In this document: piece after piece, positions 62,605-64,000 of the stretch
How the letters are laid out: each line of letters opens with the position of its first letter
Numbering within the stretch: position 1 is the stretch's first letter
Origin: Paludibacteraceae bacterium
GTDB taxonomy: Bacteria > Bacteroidota > Bacteroidia > Bacteroidales > Paludibacteraceae
DNA: 64,000 nucleotides
Direction of reading: 5' to 3'
NCBI GenBank assembly: GCA_905233375.1
Contig: CAJOEJ010000009.1
Coordinates: 1-64,000 of the forward strand
The notes under the pieces: generated by a model
The model's database searches: none
Seen by the model: the letters and a program-made list of their open reading frames with translations, nothing else
Told to the model about the DNA's origin: nothing
Translations under genes and position numbers: made by a program

Positions 62605-63189
62605 TTACTCTCCCACTACTACCTTCGCAAATCGTATCACTTTCTCGCCGAGTTTGTATCCCCGTTGCGTGCAGTCGATCACTTTGCCTTTCTGCTCTTC
62701 ACCTGCTGCAAACGTGGTTACTGCCTCGTGCTCGTCCGTGTTGAAATCCATGCCTTCCGTCTCGATCGGATGTACGTCATGCTTGTCGAGGAACGAAAGG
62801 AACTTCTGGTGGATAAGACGTATTCCTTCGCGAACGGCTTCGATGTCATCCGTTTGCGTCATCGCTTTCTCGGCACGCTCAAAATCATCCACCAGCGACA
62901 GCATCTCGGTAAAGATACGCTCACCCGCTGTCTCCATCAACTCCAGTTTCTCTTTGTTCGTACGGCGGCGGTAGTTGTCAAACTCTGCCATCATGCGCAG
63001 GTTCTTGTCCTCTAACTCGGCGATGCGTTCCTGTGCTGCCTGGTATAACTGCTCCACCGAAACCTCATCGGCTGTGGTCTCTTCGGATGCGGTGTCTTGC
63101 GCGTCATCCGTGCCGGTTTCTACTCCGGACTCCTGAGTCTCCAACTCTTCGTCCTGTGTCTGTTTCTCTTCTATGTTTTCTTCTTTCAT
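62605..63189 (-). CDS. grpE: nucleotide exchange factor GrpE
   Basis: It exchanges ADP for ATP on DnaK. The 194 residues have an acidic, disordered N-terminus (to about 60), the long helix (LYQAAQERIAELEDKNLRMMAEFDNYRRR) and the beta-wing domain (MDFNTDEHEAV, YKLGEKVIRFAKVVVGE). ATG 63189 is chosen; a longer frame (from 63309) would read family B repeat sequence as protein and is unlikely. Confidence 0.94.
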   Translation of the reverse strand: MKEENIEEKQTQDEELETQESGVETGTDDAQDTASEETTADEVSVEQLYQAAQERIAELEDKNLRMMAEFDNYRRRTNKEKLELMETAGERIFTEMLSLVDDFERAEKAMTQTDDIEAVREGIRLIHQKFLSFLDKHDVHPIETEGMDFNTDEHEAVTTFAAGEEQKGKVIDCTQRGYKLGEKVIRFAKVVVGE

Positions 63190-63218
63190 AATGCTATATG
63201 TGTCTTTTTGTTTAATAT

Positions 63219-63276
63219 CCTTTGTACATTGTACATTGTCCCTTTGTACATTGTACCTTGTCACTTTGTACATTAT
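63219..63276 (-). repeat. family B repeat, copy 8 (upstream of grpE)
   Basis: A long copy with five GTACA-centred words. It lies 30 bases upstream of the grpE start, and it is the only copy outside a confident gene, though the frame stays open into grpE and would encode VQRDNVQCTK. Confidence 0.85.
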
Positions 63277-63365
63277 CAAATCTCGTGCCATACGCGCGCG
63301 GACTGACATGAACCTGACATATTGTCATGTCTCCGCCATTTCGACGCTTTCCCGAATACCAAAAG

Positions 63366-63503
63366 TTCACATTTCCACATTTCCACACATAATTGTATCT
63401 TGCACTTATGGGGATAATATAATAAATAATATATATTATTATATTATAGGGTATTTTTCAACACACACGGATGTGTGGAAATGTGGAAATGTGAAAAATA
63501 CCC
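63366..63503. repeat. long inverted repeat with AT-rich palindromic centre
   Basis: The 25 bases at 63366-63390 are a perfect inverted copy of 63471-63495; each arm carries two TTTCCACA/TGTGGAAA words. The centre has ATAATATAAT/ATTATATTAT palindromic sequence (63413-63447), and GGGTATTTTT (63449) pairs with AAAAATACCC (63494). No gene is seen in 63277-63682. Confidence 0.85.
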
Positions 63504-63549
63504 TTAAATTGATGTTAATGCATTTTTTTGCATTTTTTTTGCGAAAAAA

Positions 63550-63582
63550 TTTGGAAAAAGTAAAATGTTCATCGTACCTTTG
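63550..63582 (+). promoter_or_regulatory. plus-strand promoter without a following gene
   Basis: TTTG (63550-63553) and TACCTTTG (63575-63582), spacer 21. It points into the 3' end of the convergent rubrerythrin gene; a transcript to the hairpin at 63634 would be about 70 bases. Confidence 0.55.
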
Positions 63583-63608
63583 CACCAGATTTGAAAAACC
63601 AGTGTGCA

Positions 63609-63641
63609 CGAGACATTAACGAGACAATAACGAAACAAGCG
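63609..63641. repeat. 11-bp repeats, TGTCTCG type, inverted
   Basis: CGAGACATTAA, CGAGACAATAA and CGAAACAAGCG are contiguous 11-mers. The first two are the reverse complement of the words in the array at 32150. Confidence 0.7.
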
Positions 63642-63659
63642 CGGGATTCCGCGCTTGTT
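63634..63659 (-). terminator. terminator of the rubrerythrin-like gene
   Basis: AACAAGCGCGG pairs with CCGCGCTTGTT around GATT; on the minus strand TCGTTATTG follows. It lies 24 bases past the stop codon. Confidence 0.75.
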
Positions 63660-63682
63660 GATGAACGAAATAATTTACCGGA

Positions 63683-64000
63683 TTATTTGCCGAAGTAACG
63701 TTTATAGAGTCCTTCGAAACCTTTACCGTGGCGTGCTTCATCGCGTGCCATCTCATGAACGGTGTCATGAATCGGGTCGAGGTCCAACTCTTTCGCACGT
63801 TTCGCGATTTTGAATTTGTCTTCGCATGCACCGGCCTCGGCCATCATACGTTTCTCGAGGTTGGTCTTGGTATCCCAAACGATCTCTCCGAGCAGTTCCG
63901 CAAAACGCGAAGCGTGGTCAGCCTCTTCGTATGCATACTGACGGAAAGCAGCTGCGATCTCCGGATATCCCTCACGATCGGCTTGACGAGCCATTGCCAG
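63683..64000 (-). CDS. rubrerythrin-family (ferritin-like) protein, C-terminal part
   Basis: A diiron four-helix-bundle protein that removes hydrogen peroxide in anaerobes. The visible 105 residues carry [17 protein letters not shown] and [20 protein letters not shown], containing ExxH and DExxH metal-ligand motifs. No rubredoxin-like CxxC domain follows at the C-terminus. The N-terminal part lies beyond the window edge. Confidence 0.85.
   Translation of the reverse strand: MAMARQADREGYPEIAAAFRQYAYEEADHASRFAELLGEIVWDTKTNLEKRMMAEAGACEDKFKIAKRAKELDLDPIHDTVHEMARDEARHGKGFEGLYKRYFGK

Noticed and set aside
63190..63309. N-terminal extension of grpE that would translate the family B repeat
   Set aside because: Most of the extension is repeat sequence and GrpE relatives begin near the acidic region after ATG 63189. 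It is kept as a possibility only for the repeat finding.

Overview
The window is chromosomal DNA from a member of Bacteroidota, most likely order Bacteroidales. Supporting signs are: promoters of the TTTG / TAnnTTTG type with a spacer of almost always 20 bases, a fused SecDF, lipoproteins with short LxxC lipoboxes, an archaeal-type ProS, and Bacteroidales families such as DUF4270, DUF4254, DUF3316 and PASTA-next-to-rluD. No rRNA, tRNA, CRISPR array, IS transposase or prophage is visible.

Layout. 1-3.3 kb: end of an unidentified gene, phoH, rluD, a PASTA protein, a small lipoprotein. 3.4-8.4 kb (minus): CoA-transferase, class II aldolase and two tandem L-fucose-isomerase-like paralogues. 8.5-12.2 kb (minus): GtrA-like protein, a DUF4143-type ATPase, a gene-poor stretch and a frameshifted zeta-toxin-like kinase with a small partner. 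12.3-31.7 kb (plus): ksgA-corA, nadA, a glycosyltransferase and esterase, the cell-shape operon mreBCD-mrdA-rodA, yraN-mnmG-apt-uvrC-tsaE, envelope proteins and a DUF1016 nuclease. 31.7-33.2 kb: a repeat- and structure-rich noncoding stretch around one small secreted protein. 33.2-45.2 kb: gpmI, secDF, clpX, DUF4270 and glycogen synthase (minus), panC, pdxB, proS. 45.2-51.8 kb: menA (minus), mlaE-mlaF, an M6 protease with a stand-alone propeptide-like protein, xthA, lptB. 51.8-59.0 kb: a surface-glycan operon (kelch lipoprotein, Wzi-like barrel, DUF4254, GT9, Kdo-kinase-like, CDP-glycerol transferase-like, O-antigen ligase). 59-64 kb (minus): TonB-receptor-like barrel, dnaJ, grpE, rubrerythrin-like.

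Genes at 1.1-12.2 kb all run leftward and those at 12.35-39.2 kb all run rightward. With an AT-rich, TTAACA-rich gap at 14.1-14.3 kb and a perfect parS site next to mnmG at 25.5 kb, this suggests that a replication origin may lie near 12-14 kb.

The most striking feature is a set of dispersed short repeats. Family B (about 33 bp, encoding VQSDxVQCTK) occurs eight times: seven copies lie inside six unrelated protein genes, always sense and always in the same reading frame, and the eighth lies just upstream of grpE. Family A is a tandem heptad, ATTGGTN, at eight sites; it supplies start or stop codons to several genes and in one case lies inside a gene. There are also tandem arrays with an 11-bp period, a 35-bp palindromic repeat, a repeated terminator-promoter cassette that flanks the DUF1016 gene, and a 42-bp direct repeat around small hairpins. 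Together they look like an undescribed set of small repeat elements that shape both genes and gene borders.
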